DNA of 14,733 bases from Thoreauomyces humboldtii. Its lineage: Eukaryota > Chytridiomycota > Chytridiomycetes > Spizellomycetales > Powellomycetaceae. Below are positions 1 to 9,500 of the stretch, piece after piece; the stretch's first letter is position 1; each line of letters opens with the position of its first letter. The translations under genes and the position numbers were made by a program. Location of the stretch: the NCBI GenBank assembly GCA_027596035.1, contig JADGJA010000574.1, forward strand, positions 1 to 14,733. The letters are read 5' to 3'. The notes beneath the pieces were generated by a model. It ran no database searches. It was not told the origin of the DNA and was given only the letters and a program-made list of their open reading frames with translations.

Positions 1-151
1 GGGCGGGGGCGGGGGAGCAAGGGCACCCTCAACACTTGCTTATATTAGGCAGCTAGGGATTGTGGCGCACCCTGAGAATACCCTGTAAATTTCAGGCCTC
101 CTCTTTCGAAGAACCTCAAAAAAAGTCATACACTAATCCAAGAGCAAGAAA
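1..151 (+). promoter_or_regulatory. 5' flank of the CRIB-kinase gene
   Basis: This is the upstream region and probable 5' UTR of the kinase on the + strand. It opens with a G-rich run (bases 1-15, three blocks of three to five G separated by single C) and becomes AT-rich close to the start codon. The ATG at 152 sits in an A-rich context (AAGAAAATG), a favourable eukaryotic start. I see no convincing TATA box or other named motif. The rest of the promoter may lie outside the window. Confidence 0.35.
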
Positions 152-2392
152 ATGAGAGAAACAAATGCCTCCCAGGTCGCGCCAGCCTCGAGTTGGATGA
201 AGAAGCTCATGGACGGAAAGGCGCCGCTGGCCCGAGGCATCAGTGCCCCGTCAGGGTTCGTCAAGCAGATCCATGTTGATAGCGACTTCAACTGGTTCGG
301 GGAAGGCGTAAGCAAAGATCTAGCAATCTGAGGTCAGGCTTTGAATGCGTGCCTTAGAGTGATCGAGTCTCCGGTTTGCTTCTCTAGGATCCGAACGAGA
401 TGTTCGAGCTTCAGGAGAAGCTCGGAGAAGGAGCCTTCGGGTCAGTTTTCAAAGCCATCCTCAAGCAGTCGGGGTTCGTTCTTGCCGTCAAGCAAATACA
501 AACCGGGAAGAATGAGGAGACGAAGCAGACAATCCAGAAAGAAATTGAGCTTCTCCGGGCCCTTTCGCACCGCTCGGTTCTGCAATACTACGGGGCTCTG
601 GTGGTGCAGGATGCGATGTGGATTCTTACAGACTACTGTGCTCCGGGATCCGTGAGCGACTGCATGGAGCTCACCGAAGCGACCTTGACGGAGAAGCAGC
701 TCGCAATAGTCTTGGCGGCATCGTTGGAGGGACTGGAGTTCTTGCACAGTCGACAGGTCGTGCATCGGTGAGTTACTTACTGTGATTGTTCTGAGCACGC
801 CCTGTATCTGACGGAACAACCCTTCCACATTCACGCACAGAGATCTGAAATGCGCAAACATCTTGCTGACGGAAGCCGGGGAAGTCAAAATCGCCGATTT
901 CGGAGTAAGCGAACGGTTGAGTGTCGCGGTCGGGGTTCGAAGAACTGTGGTGGGGACCCCTTACTGGATGGCACCTGAGGTTATCACCGGAAACGGTTAT
1001 GGAACGGAGGCGGATATCTGGTCGATCGGAATCACAGCCATCGAAATGGCCGACGGAGTGCCACCATTGGCCAATATCGCCCCGATGCGGGCCATGTTCA
1101 AAATACCTCATCTTCCACCACCGACCGTCCAGGACGTCGGAAGATTCACGTCAGAGTTCATCGATTTTCTGGCAAAGTGCCTTACGAAGGACCCAAAAAA
1201 CCGACCGACCGCGACCCAGCTGTTGACGCACCCGTTTGTTGCACCCTACACGAGAATCGCAGCTGCGGATGCGAAGCTTGTGCGAGCGCCGGTGGTGGAA
1301 AAGGTTCGACAGGCCATGACCAGGAAGGACGCGAAGTCGGGGAGATCGTCGCAGGCACAACAGCTACCGCTGGGGGATCCAGCAAGTGTGGCAGGCAGGC
1401 CGCAGGCAAAGAAAGTCAAAAGAAAGATGTCGAAGAAGGAGAAGAAAAAGTTGGCTGCGGATGTCAAAGAAGAAGGACTGCGGATGGCGACTGAGACGGC
1501 GTCCGAGGACGAGGGTGGAGCGTCATCTTTAGGAACTTTCCTGAAAAGGGAAGACGATGCAGAGGCGGGGGTCTTCGGGACGTTTGTCAAAAAGGACGAC
1601 GATGGGGTCGAAAGCAGCGAGGATTGGGCGGCTGGGACTATGATCCTTATGGACCAGGCGGCCGTGCACCGTGCGCCGAGTCTCGACTCCCTGGAAGAGG
1701 AAAACGCAGAGCCTGCGGGTACTACGGTTTTCAAAGGCACTATGGACGCGAACGATAAGCCATTGGGTACCCAGTTCCAGACCTTTCGCCAGATGATCTC
1801 GGGAAGGTTCGAGGACGGAAAGACTAGTGAGACGAAAGCCACGGTGGAAGAGGCGATAGCGGCAGCCGGCTCGGACACACAATCCAAATTTCCTGAACAT
1901 AAAGAGAATATGGAGTCTGCTTTCGGTACACCAGCGGCCTCGATCCCAGCACCTAGCGACGTTAACTCGACTGTCAGCAAGACGGATTTGCCCACGTGGC
2001 GATACAGAGCTAGCTTGCTGAAGCGCAGCGCTGTGCATATCACGGGGCGTCTGCGTCCGGTGGGAGCGGCAATTGTCTCGTGCGCGCAGGACGCCCGATT
2101 AGCTTGCTGCATTGCGTGGGCGGAAGCTAGCCGACAGAAGGACGACGGGTGGGGCCGCTTTGTAGTGTTTCTGAAGTGCCTGATTCTGTTCTCTTCAAAA
2201 CGATCCTTGACGGCCGCGCAAACATGGGCGAGATGGGCGAGTGCCGAGTTTCGTAGAGAACCTTTCGTGTAAGTATTCGGCATATGTTAAGTGTACATTT
2301 TCCTTAGCCTGACAGGTGCTAACTGAAAACAATTACAACCCTTCAGGCACTCTTTCTACCTTGCTGTCATATTGTATCTGTCACACCAGTAG
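152..2392 (+). CDS. CRIB-domain STE20-family kinase with MST/Hippo-like catalytic domain
   Basis: Serine/threonine kinase expected to be recruited by a Rho-type GTPase (Cdc42/Rac). Exons: 152-307, 388-767, 841-2268 and probably 2347-2392, about 669 residues; without the last intron the frame stops at 2272 (655 residues). Exon 1 encodes a CRIB motif (residues 30-45, ISAPSGF...HV.SD). The catalytic domain spans about residues 58-312: glycine loop GEGAFGSV (65-72), ATP lysine K87, alpha-C glutamate E104, HRDLKCAN with D180, DFG at 198-200, activation-loop T214, TPYWMAPE at 218-225. The segment from DPNEMFELQEKLGEG onward and the GVPPLANIAPMRAMF region match MST/GCK-II kinases better than PAK. 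A lysine-rich stretch (367-386) and an acidic tail with repeated GTF/GTM motifs follow. No SARAH domain is visible. The last about 90 residues are Trp/Cys-rich and doubtful. The start at 152 was chosen because it opens the CRIB exon and splices in phase 0 through GTAAGC. Confidence 0.85.
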
Positions 2393-2512
2393 ATCACACA
2401 ATAATATCTGTATCTGTCTAGTCCGTTGCCAAAAGTCTGTCATAATATACTACAGTCTAGGGTCCGTTTAGTTGAACTACACTACACGTACGCCCGATTT
2501 TACGCAGTCCCG
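2393..2512. other. convergent 3' intergenic spacer
   Basis: An AT-rich gap between the 3' ends of the kinase (+) and the expansin-like gene (-). It must hold both transcript ends. A 10-base direct repeat (TGTATCTGTC at 2373-2382 and 2409-2418) straddles its left edge. I see no ORF or RNA gene. Confidence 0.4.
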
Positions 2513-3428
2513 CTACGATGTAACCTTTCGTGCAGCAAGTTGAGCCGCCGCGTTGTTTCTCCGTCGTAAAAGGTACCAAGTGGCCGCGGTCAAAGCGCCT
2601 GCGCCGAACAGCGAACCCACCACAGCCCCCGCAATCACTCCGCTCGACAGACCGCCAGCGCCTTCGAGGGACACACTGCCCGTTGTTGACCCAGTCGTCG
2701 TTCCGTTCCCGTCTCCGTCATCAGCATCCGGCGGACCCCAGGGGACGACGCTGTCCGGCCACGCTATAAGCAGGTTGAGATATCCCCCACCGTCCGTCCC
2801 GCCCAGTGCCTTCCAAGTGGCCTCGCCGTAGAGGTCAACGTTGTGGGCGAGCTCCGATTTTGGCCACAGACAACCAGCTTTCGGACAATAATCGACGATG
2901 GTCGCCTCGATGGCAGGCAGCGAAGGGTTGTCCGCGCTCTTGATCATGAGTGTTTTGTAACACACCATGGATTTGGAAGGATAGGCTGCTTCCGACACAG
3001 CGACGGTTGGCGTTTTAGGGTATACGGTATTGGGATTGGGCGCAGGATACACGCCAGCTGCGATGATCGCGTTCCATCTGGGGTCTCCGCCAACTATCCC
3101 AGTGCTACAGCCTGTAGTCGTGGCAACAGTCAGAACCGTGATAGGCAATGTGGCTTCTAGTAATATCGAGCTCCCTTACCGACGCCCAGTTCGACTGGGA
3201 CATACTGATATCCGTTCTCGGATTCCGAAAGATCCGTCGGGTAGGGTCCTATTTGCAAAGTGGAACGGGACGGGGAGTGAGCAACAAGGCAAAGACCCGG
3301 CGAGCGGAATAAGATTTACCATAGTGAGTTCCATTTCCAGGTTGCCAGGTCAGCGCGAGGACGGAATTGGAAAACACTGCTGCTGTGAGGACCAGACGAG
3401 TTGCTGCTGTACTGTTAAGAAAGCGCAT
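2513..3428 (-). CDS. secreted, membrane-anchored expansin-like (DPBB/barwin-fold) protein
   Basis: Exons on the minus strand: 3428-3320, 3248-3180 and 3111-2513, with introns of 71 and 68 bases, giving 258 residues. Residues 1-25 form a signal peptide (MRFLNST then a hydrophobic core ending VLA before LTW). The mature part begins TWQPGNGTHYGPYP and continues with VELGVGC, and later IEATIVDYCP (about 128-136) and AHNVDLYGEATWKAL. This is the double-psi beta-barrel pattern of expansin/RlpA/barwin proteins, with the conserved VDxCP aspartate (D133) and the downstream VDL. Four cysteines (61, 110, 135, 140) could form two disulfides. A short acidic and Gly/Thr/Ser linker leads to one membrane helix (about 218-241) followed by RRR and a basic tail, a type I topology with the barrel outside. 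There is no second expansin (CBM63) domain. The family loosens or binds cell-wall glucan; enzymatic activity is not expected. The substrate is unknown. Confidence 0.82.
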
Positions 3429-3460
3429 TCCAAGAGTGTTCTATTATGCTGCTCTTGGAA
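3428..3460 (-). repeat. 9-bp perfect inverted repeat abutting the start codon
   Basis: On the minus strand, TTCCAAGAG (3460-3452) and CTCTTGGAA (3436-3428) are exact reverse complements separated by 15 bases. The last A of the second arm is the A of the start codon of the expansin-like gene. In the mRNA this could fold as a stem-loop ending at the AUG; in DNA it is a dyad that could bind a dimeric factor. The sequence is certain, the function is inference. Confidence 0.5.
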
Positions 3461-3683
3461 CGGAGTTGAAAATCCGTTCGAAATCGGGGAAAGGAGGAAG
3501 GAACGGCAAGACGCACGGGTGGCTGCCGCACAGCCACTCGCGCCTGACAGGCAGCCAGGCTCGTGAAACTGCCAAAGTACAGAGCTCTCGACCAAAATAC
3601 GAAAACTTCACAATGGTTTCTAAACGATTTTCAAACCAGAGGTGTGACCAAATGGGTAAAGTCGGTAGCGAAAGGACTGGTCT
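3429..3683 (-). promoter_or_regulatory. spacer holding eIF3b 3' end and expansin-like promoter
   Basis: A tandem gap of 255 bases between two minus-strand genes. It must contain the eIF3b 3' UTR and the promoter plus 5' UTR of the expansin-like gene. Apart from the start-codon dyad I see no ORF with support and no clear TATA box. Confidence 0.4.
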
Positions 3684-6112
3684 CTACTGGACAATCTCCT
3701 CGGTCTCCTCGATGACCTCCTCGATCCACTCCTCGACGCTCTCCTCGGGGAGCTGATCTTGGGGTGCCGCGTCCGGGTCGAATCCCCAGATTCCATTTCG
3801 GACCCTCGACTGCTCGAGGTAGTCCTGGTGAACGCGCTGCGTGTACTCGTTCCACTCGTTCCAGAGCTTCACCCTTCGTTCGAGGACCTCGCGCGAGACC
3901 ATCTTGTGCTGGGCCGCATCCTCCTCCTCGAACTGCTTGGCGTACTCCTTCAGGTTCTTCTTGATCTTCTTCTGTGCCGCGTCGTCGAGGAGCGTGGGCG
4001 GGCGAGGGCGCCAGAGGAGCTGCTTGAAGAGAGGAACGGACTGCTTCGCGAGTTGCTGACCGGTGAAGGTCCACATGACGAAACCCGTGTCGGACTGGAC
4101 GCGCCACCAGGAGACGGATGAAGTGACGTAGCGACCTGTGGGGTCCCACTCAACGTCCGTACACATGTAGTGCTCTCCGCTGTTCATCATAACGAGCTCC
4201 TCCACGTCCCAGAACTGAATCTCGCCTTGGAAGGCACGAACGCCAGCAAGGAGCACAAAGCGGCCCTTGGGAGACCAGATGATTTGGTTGGTACCGCGAG
4301 CGTCAAAGGATTTGAGAAGCTTGCACCCCTGAGCGAGGTCACCGACAGTGGGACCGACCGCCTTCCGGCCATTGACGCCCTTGGCGGTCGGGCCGGCCGC
4401 CACCATCTGGTAGAAGTTGCAAACAATCTTGGTGCCTTCCTGAGCGAGGAGGGCAAACCGTGAGCCAAGTGGTTCCCAAAAGATGTTGGTGACCTCGAGG
4501 ACCGAGTCGACCTCCATGACATCGACGGGAATGTCCTTTTCCCGCAGACGGAAGATCTCGAAGTTGGTAACGGTAGACTTCTTCGTTTTTTGACGCTCAA
4601 CGTTGACCAGAAGGTAATCTCCAGCTGCTTGCCAGAACATTTTGCACTGTATAGGAAGCGGAACAGTTAGCTCTTCAATCAACGATGTAGTATATCGACA
4701 TGGTGTTCACCTCGATGACGTTGTACAAATTCTTGGTACGGATGACTTCGCGCTGAGGTAGCTTGAGTAGGGAGACACGGGCAGGGATGCTGCCAGTCTC
4801 CGGAGTCCAATAACTGAGGATATGGTCGGAGGGTGACCAAGCGAAGGCTTTGACATCGTCGACCTTGATAGATTTCTTATCAAGCAGACCCATGCCAGGG
4901 GTCTCGTACACCGAGATCATGTTCGGCATTTGGCGTGCAACGTATTTGTCGTCGTGCGACCACTTGAACATGGGCCAATCAATCTTCACTGTTGCGCTTG
5001 CGGCGGCGGCGGCGGCTCCGGAATCGATGGGGAAACTACGCAATTGTGCGCCGGTTACGATGTCCCAAATGGCGACATTCTGTTACGTGAGCAAAAAGGT
5101 GAGTCGCGCGTTATGACAAGGCTACCATGACGTTCGACACTCACGTGGTGTTCGCCCTCTGGGGTAACGAAAGGCTCGTGGGACCAAGTTGTCACATACT
5201 TCTCGTTAGGACTGAAGTCAATCAGCTTGACGTTGGGGTGAGCAAAGCGGTTGATCTTGGTCCAGGTGGGTCCGCCCCAAAGAACCATGCCCTGCTTGTG
5301 GAATGTGGCAAGGTACGTTCCCTTTGGCGACCAAGACACGTACATGTCGGACCAGTTCTGCATGAAGAACGGTATGTCAGATCCGTACGACAAAACGTTG
5401 CGACACCACTTTGAAAACATCACGCACGCTACGGGTGTGATCAAGGTCAGGCGCGTCGCCCTTGTTGTTCCAGTAGATGCTGACTTCCTCTCCCTTCATC
5501 ATGACCCACTGATCACGGGCGCGGGGGTCCGCAAGCCAGCTCTTGAGGTGCTCCTTCTCGACGAAAGGCTCCTCTTCGGGATCCTCGTACTGGTCGTTGG
5601 TGGAGGTGTAGCGTTCAATGTCGTCGAAGCGGTTGACGGCGAGGATGTGGGATCGGTCCAGCTTGTGTCCGTTACCCTGCTTGACGGCAAGGGTCGCCTG
5701 GTCGGCGGTCTCGAAGTCGATGAAGATGTAACCCTTGGACTCGCCGGTCTTTGCATCCATCGGCATGTGGACGCCGTTCTCCTTGATCTGACCAACCTCG
5801 CGGAAGATCTGGAAAAGCGATGGGCCATCGTGTGAGCGCCGAGTGGAACACCATCTCTCGAGATCGAGGGCACAATCTCTGCACCTTGCGAATGACGCTC
5901 AGAAGCTTGTCCTTCTTGGCCTCTCCGACCTTGGGAACATTGTCGACAACGACCACCGTATCGAATCCTTTGGGCAGATCGACGCGATACCGTTCCTCGA
6001 TGTCGGTGAAGTCGATATCCTCTTCTTCCTCGTTGTCGTCATACTCGTTCTCTCGCCCCTCCTCGTCGTTGGCGTGAGCTGCGTCTTCGGGCTTGTAGTC
6101 GGCAGATGGCAT
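3684..6112 (-). CDS. PRT1: eukaryotic translation initiation factor 3 subunit B (eIF3b/Prt1)
   Basis: Core scaffold subunit of eIF3, which binds the 40S ribosome in the cytosol and organises eIF3a, g and i during start-site scanning. Exons on minus: 6112-5885, 5808-5428, 5357-5145, 5079-4711 and 4646-3684. The four introns are 64-76 bases and all phase 0, giving 717 residues, close to yeast Prt1. After an acidic N-terminus ([16 protein letters not shown] region) comes an RRM (about 50-137; [19 protein letters not shown] at 101-108). The eIF3b beta-propeller follows, with blades marked by [17 protein letters not shown]-type [48 protein letters not shown] and [17 protein letters not shown]. The C-terminal [11 protein letters not shown], a charged helix and a Trp/Glu-rich end correspond to the eIF3i/g-binding tail. 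The start at 6112 is the first in-frame ATG before the acidic region. Diverges from the M13 peptidase gene. Confidence 0.96.
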
Positions 6113-6525
6113 GATGCAGTATCTATGTTGGGCCCTCGTTGCCCCGCGAATCGGTGTAGGGAGTTGAGCAATGGGGGGTATCGTTTCGCCAAAAGTGCAC
6201 TCGAGGAATGGTTCAGATCGTTCGTCCGCTGCCTTTGGGAGAGAGAGCGGGAGAAAAGCAAAAAAGTTCCTGACCCAGCGGGCTGTGCACGTGATATGTT
6301 GCGGCCCCCCTTGGGCCCCTTGTGCTGCGCAACCCTCGATCGTCTATCCCCCAATGCGCGCTCCATAGGAAATCCTGTACCCCACCAAGGCAGTGAAACT
6401 CGGCTACCCTGCAGGATTTCCTCTCGGTCGTCGGGCAAGCATCCACACTGGGCCCTCAGTCCTCCTGTCATCTAAGGTCTCGATAGGTCTGTCTGCGACA
6501 AGTCTGCCATCGGTGGTCCGCCAAG
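6113..6525. promoter_or_regulatory. divergent promoter region of eIF3b (-) and M13 peptidase (+)
   Basis: 413 bases between two divergent start codons, holding both 5' UTRs and promoters. Visible candidate sites are a CACGTG core at 6288-6293 in the longer context GTGCACGTGAT (the core bound by bHLH factors such as Cbf1 in fungi) and CCAAT at 6351-6355. Short ORFs across the gap have no recognisable protein character. Confidence 0.5.
6288..6293. promoter_or_regulatory. CACGTG (E-box/Cbf1-type) candidate site
   Basis: Palindromic CACGTG, followed by AT to give CACGTGAT, lies 175 bases upstream of the eIF3b start and 232 bases upstream of the M13 peptidase start. CACGTGA is the known Cbf1/bHLH site in yeasts. 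A six-base match has low specificity and its use here is inference. Confidence 0.3.
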
Positions 6526-9500
6526 ATGCCTCGTCCGCACCTCCTCAACGATGATCACCTTGATTCCTTTTCACCCTTGCAAGACGGCTCGGAACTCGAG
6601 CTGGACATGTTCCTCGCCGAGAATCCAACGAACGTGTCTGGTTTCGAGCCCCTCCTACCTTCCCCCGGCGGCCCCACCCGTCTACCCAGCGGTCACTTTC
6701 CCCCGAGGTCGGCCACGCCGGACAACAGCAGAAGATGGCGCGCGCTGGTCGGGACCCCTGGGCATCGTAGACGACTGTTCCTGGTCCTTGCCGCCGTCGG
6801 AATCCTGTTCTCGTTCTTTGTCATGGGGTCAAGGACAGGGATGGGAACGGGGGGGAACGGCGCTGAGGCGGACGAGAACGCGGAAAAGCAGACAGAGCCC
6901 GCAGTGCCGCCTTCGGTTCCGAGCGAGGACAAGCTGCCGGACCTTCCCGGTGAAGGCAAGGGTCCCGCTCAACCCGGGAACGACAAAGGTAGGGCGGGCG
7001 TTCTTGACCCACCGGGCCCTTGCCGGGAGGACGACTCATTGATGCTTGCAGCGTGGTCCGCGCAGCTGTCGCGACTCCCTGCAATACTCGAGAGTGCGTC
7101 ATGGTGGCCAGCGCCCTCTTGGCCAAGATGAATCAGACGGTGGACCCATGTGACAACTTCTTCGAGTACGCATGCGGTGAGTTCTCGGCGGCCTCATAAG
7201 AGCGGGAAGGTTTGGAGGTGTTGATGCCACGGCGCTATAGGTGGCTGGAAGGCGGCAAATCCGATTCCGGCGAGCCTGCCCTCGCTCACGTCTTTTACCA
7301 AGCTGGGTGAAGAGAATCTGGTGGGAACTGGGACCACGCGCTTCGACCTAAGCATCAGTACCTTACATCTCCATTCTAGCTGGTATTGAAGAAAGCTCTG
7401 GAAGGACCCTACGTGGGTAAGCCAAGTCTGTCCACTGTGAACGACAAGTTCAATCGGGAGAACTTTGGAAAGGTGCAGAACCTTTACCACAGTTGTATGG
7501 TAATGTTCAGGTCAGACACCGATCGCTTTCAATCCAATCTCTGAGTTTTGCTCGTCTCCTGCCAGAATGAAACTCAGATCCGGGTCAACGGCGTTGGAGC
7601 GCTTCTTCCGCTCCTCCAAGATCTGTATAAAACCTTTCCGTTTGCCAATTTGGAGGTTACTCCGCCACCCCTCGACGGTGGCAGGCTCGCCAAAGGATTC
7701 TCGCTATTGGCTGCGAGATCTATTCCTTTGTTCGCAAGCATGGGTGTGGGTCCAGACTTAGAACACCCTGACACGAACGTCATCAACATCTCGCAAGAGG
7801 GCCTGAGCATGCCATCGAAAGAGTACTACAAGGACCCGGTGGCCGTACAGATTCTGGCTGGGGTGATTGAGGAAGTGCTGGCGGTCCTTCTCGAGCTTAT
7901 CGAGTCCCCTCAAGACATTCAGCGAAGAGCAAAGAAAGTTGCGGAGTTTGAGACGGCGCTTGCGAACATATCATTGTCCAGGTCAGAAAGCGTCGAAATA
8001 CTCGCCTATTATTGGCAGCGAATTGATCTTGTGGGTTCCGCTGGACAGTGCCAATCGCACAAACCCTCGAGCCGGATACAACCCGATGACCGTAGCTGGT
8101 CTCCAAGAGCTTTCACCCTTCTTCTCCTGGTCAGATTACTTGGAGATGAGCTTCCCAGCGGGAAGCATCAAACCCACTACGACTGTAATCATCGAGTCTC
8201 CTACCTACATGACTGAGCTGAGCAGCCTACTCTCAACCCAACGCCCTGAAGTTCTGGAGGACTACTTTGTTTGGCAGGCCGGCAGGGCCTACGCCAACCA
8301 GCTTCCCTTCGAGTTCCGGGCTCTGATATCCCCGCTTGCGAAGCTGGCCGGGGCGGAAACGGGTGTGGAACCTCCGCGATGGAGAACCTGCGTGGGAATA
8401 ACAGATGCATTGTTGGGGGAGATGCTGGGGAGATGGTTTGTAGAGGTTGCATTCGGAGGTAAGCAGCAACCGATTTAAGTGGAGGTGCATCGGGCCTTGC
8501 CTCCTCATGCGAAGAGTTCTCCTCTTTCAGGTGACAGCAAAGGGGATGCCACGAAGATTGTACACGCCATCAAAGAAGCGTTTCTGACACGTCTGCCCAC
8601 TATCGGCTGGCTTGACGATGCCACACGTGCGCAAGCCATGAAGAAGGTGATTCCTTAAAATCAACTTGCGAGGCTCTGACGACCTTGCTCATTATCATTT
8701 CGCTTGACCAAGATCGATGCTCTTGTCACCAAGATCGGTTACGACGACATTGTGATGGATCCAGCTCGTTTAGCCGCCAAATTCAGTGACCTTGTGATCG
8801 ATCCGACGAATTATCTACAAAATGCGATGAACGTCGCCGTGTGGAACAACAAGGATAACCTGGCCGACTTCGGCAAGCCCGTAGATAGGGGCGCGTGGCG
8901 GATGACACCCGCGACCGTAAATGCCGTACGTTGGGATCGTGCGCGAATGGTGCGAACAAATGTACTCACGCGCGCGTTCTCATCAGTACTACGTTCCAAG
9001 CTCAAACGAGATCGTCTTTCCTTCCGGGATTCTCCAGCCGCCTTTTTTCTCGTCCGCGTGGCCGCAGTATCTGCAGCTCGGGGCCATTGGACTGATAGTT
9101 GGACACGAGTTGACACGTAAGCGGCCTGACCAAACTCACCCAGTTTCACTGTGACATCACTCAAACATCCCGATTCACATGTAGATGGATTCGATTCCAA
9201 AGGCCGCCAGTTTGACGGGACGGGCAAGCTTGTAGACTGGTGGACTGCCCCTGTGGCCAAAAAGTTCGAGGAGCGAGCCCAGTGCTTCAGGTAATGATGA
9301 GTCGGTCGCCCTCAAAAACAGCATCATAGCGATGAAGGTCTCTGACATTTCCACTATCACTCGCAGGGACTACTTTGCACGATATTCGATCACCACCCCG
9401 GACGGGACAAAGATCCCTGTCGACGGAGAGTTGACTTTGGGCGAGAACATCGCTGACAGCGGGGGACTGGCCTGCGCTCACGAGGCCTGGACAACGGCCA

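Noticed and set aside
1246..2283. 345-codon open frame antisense to the kinase
   Set aside because: It mirrors the kinase tail, is Ser/Ala-rich without recognisable motifs, and the sense strand carries clear kinase domains and splice sites.
2000..2300. A SARAH domain at the end of the MST-like kinase
   Set aside because: I read all three + frames of the region and none gives a leucine-patterned charged helix of the required length.
7051..7065. First CAG acceptor of M13 intron 1, at 7051
   Set aside because: It puts the downstream exon out of frame with VDPCDNFFEYACG; the CAG at 7065 keeps the frame.
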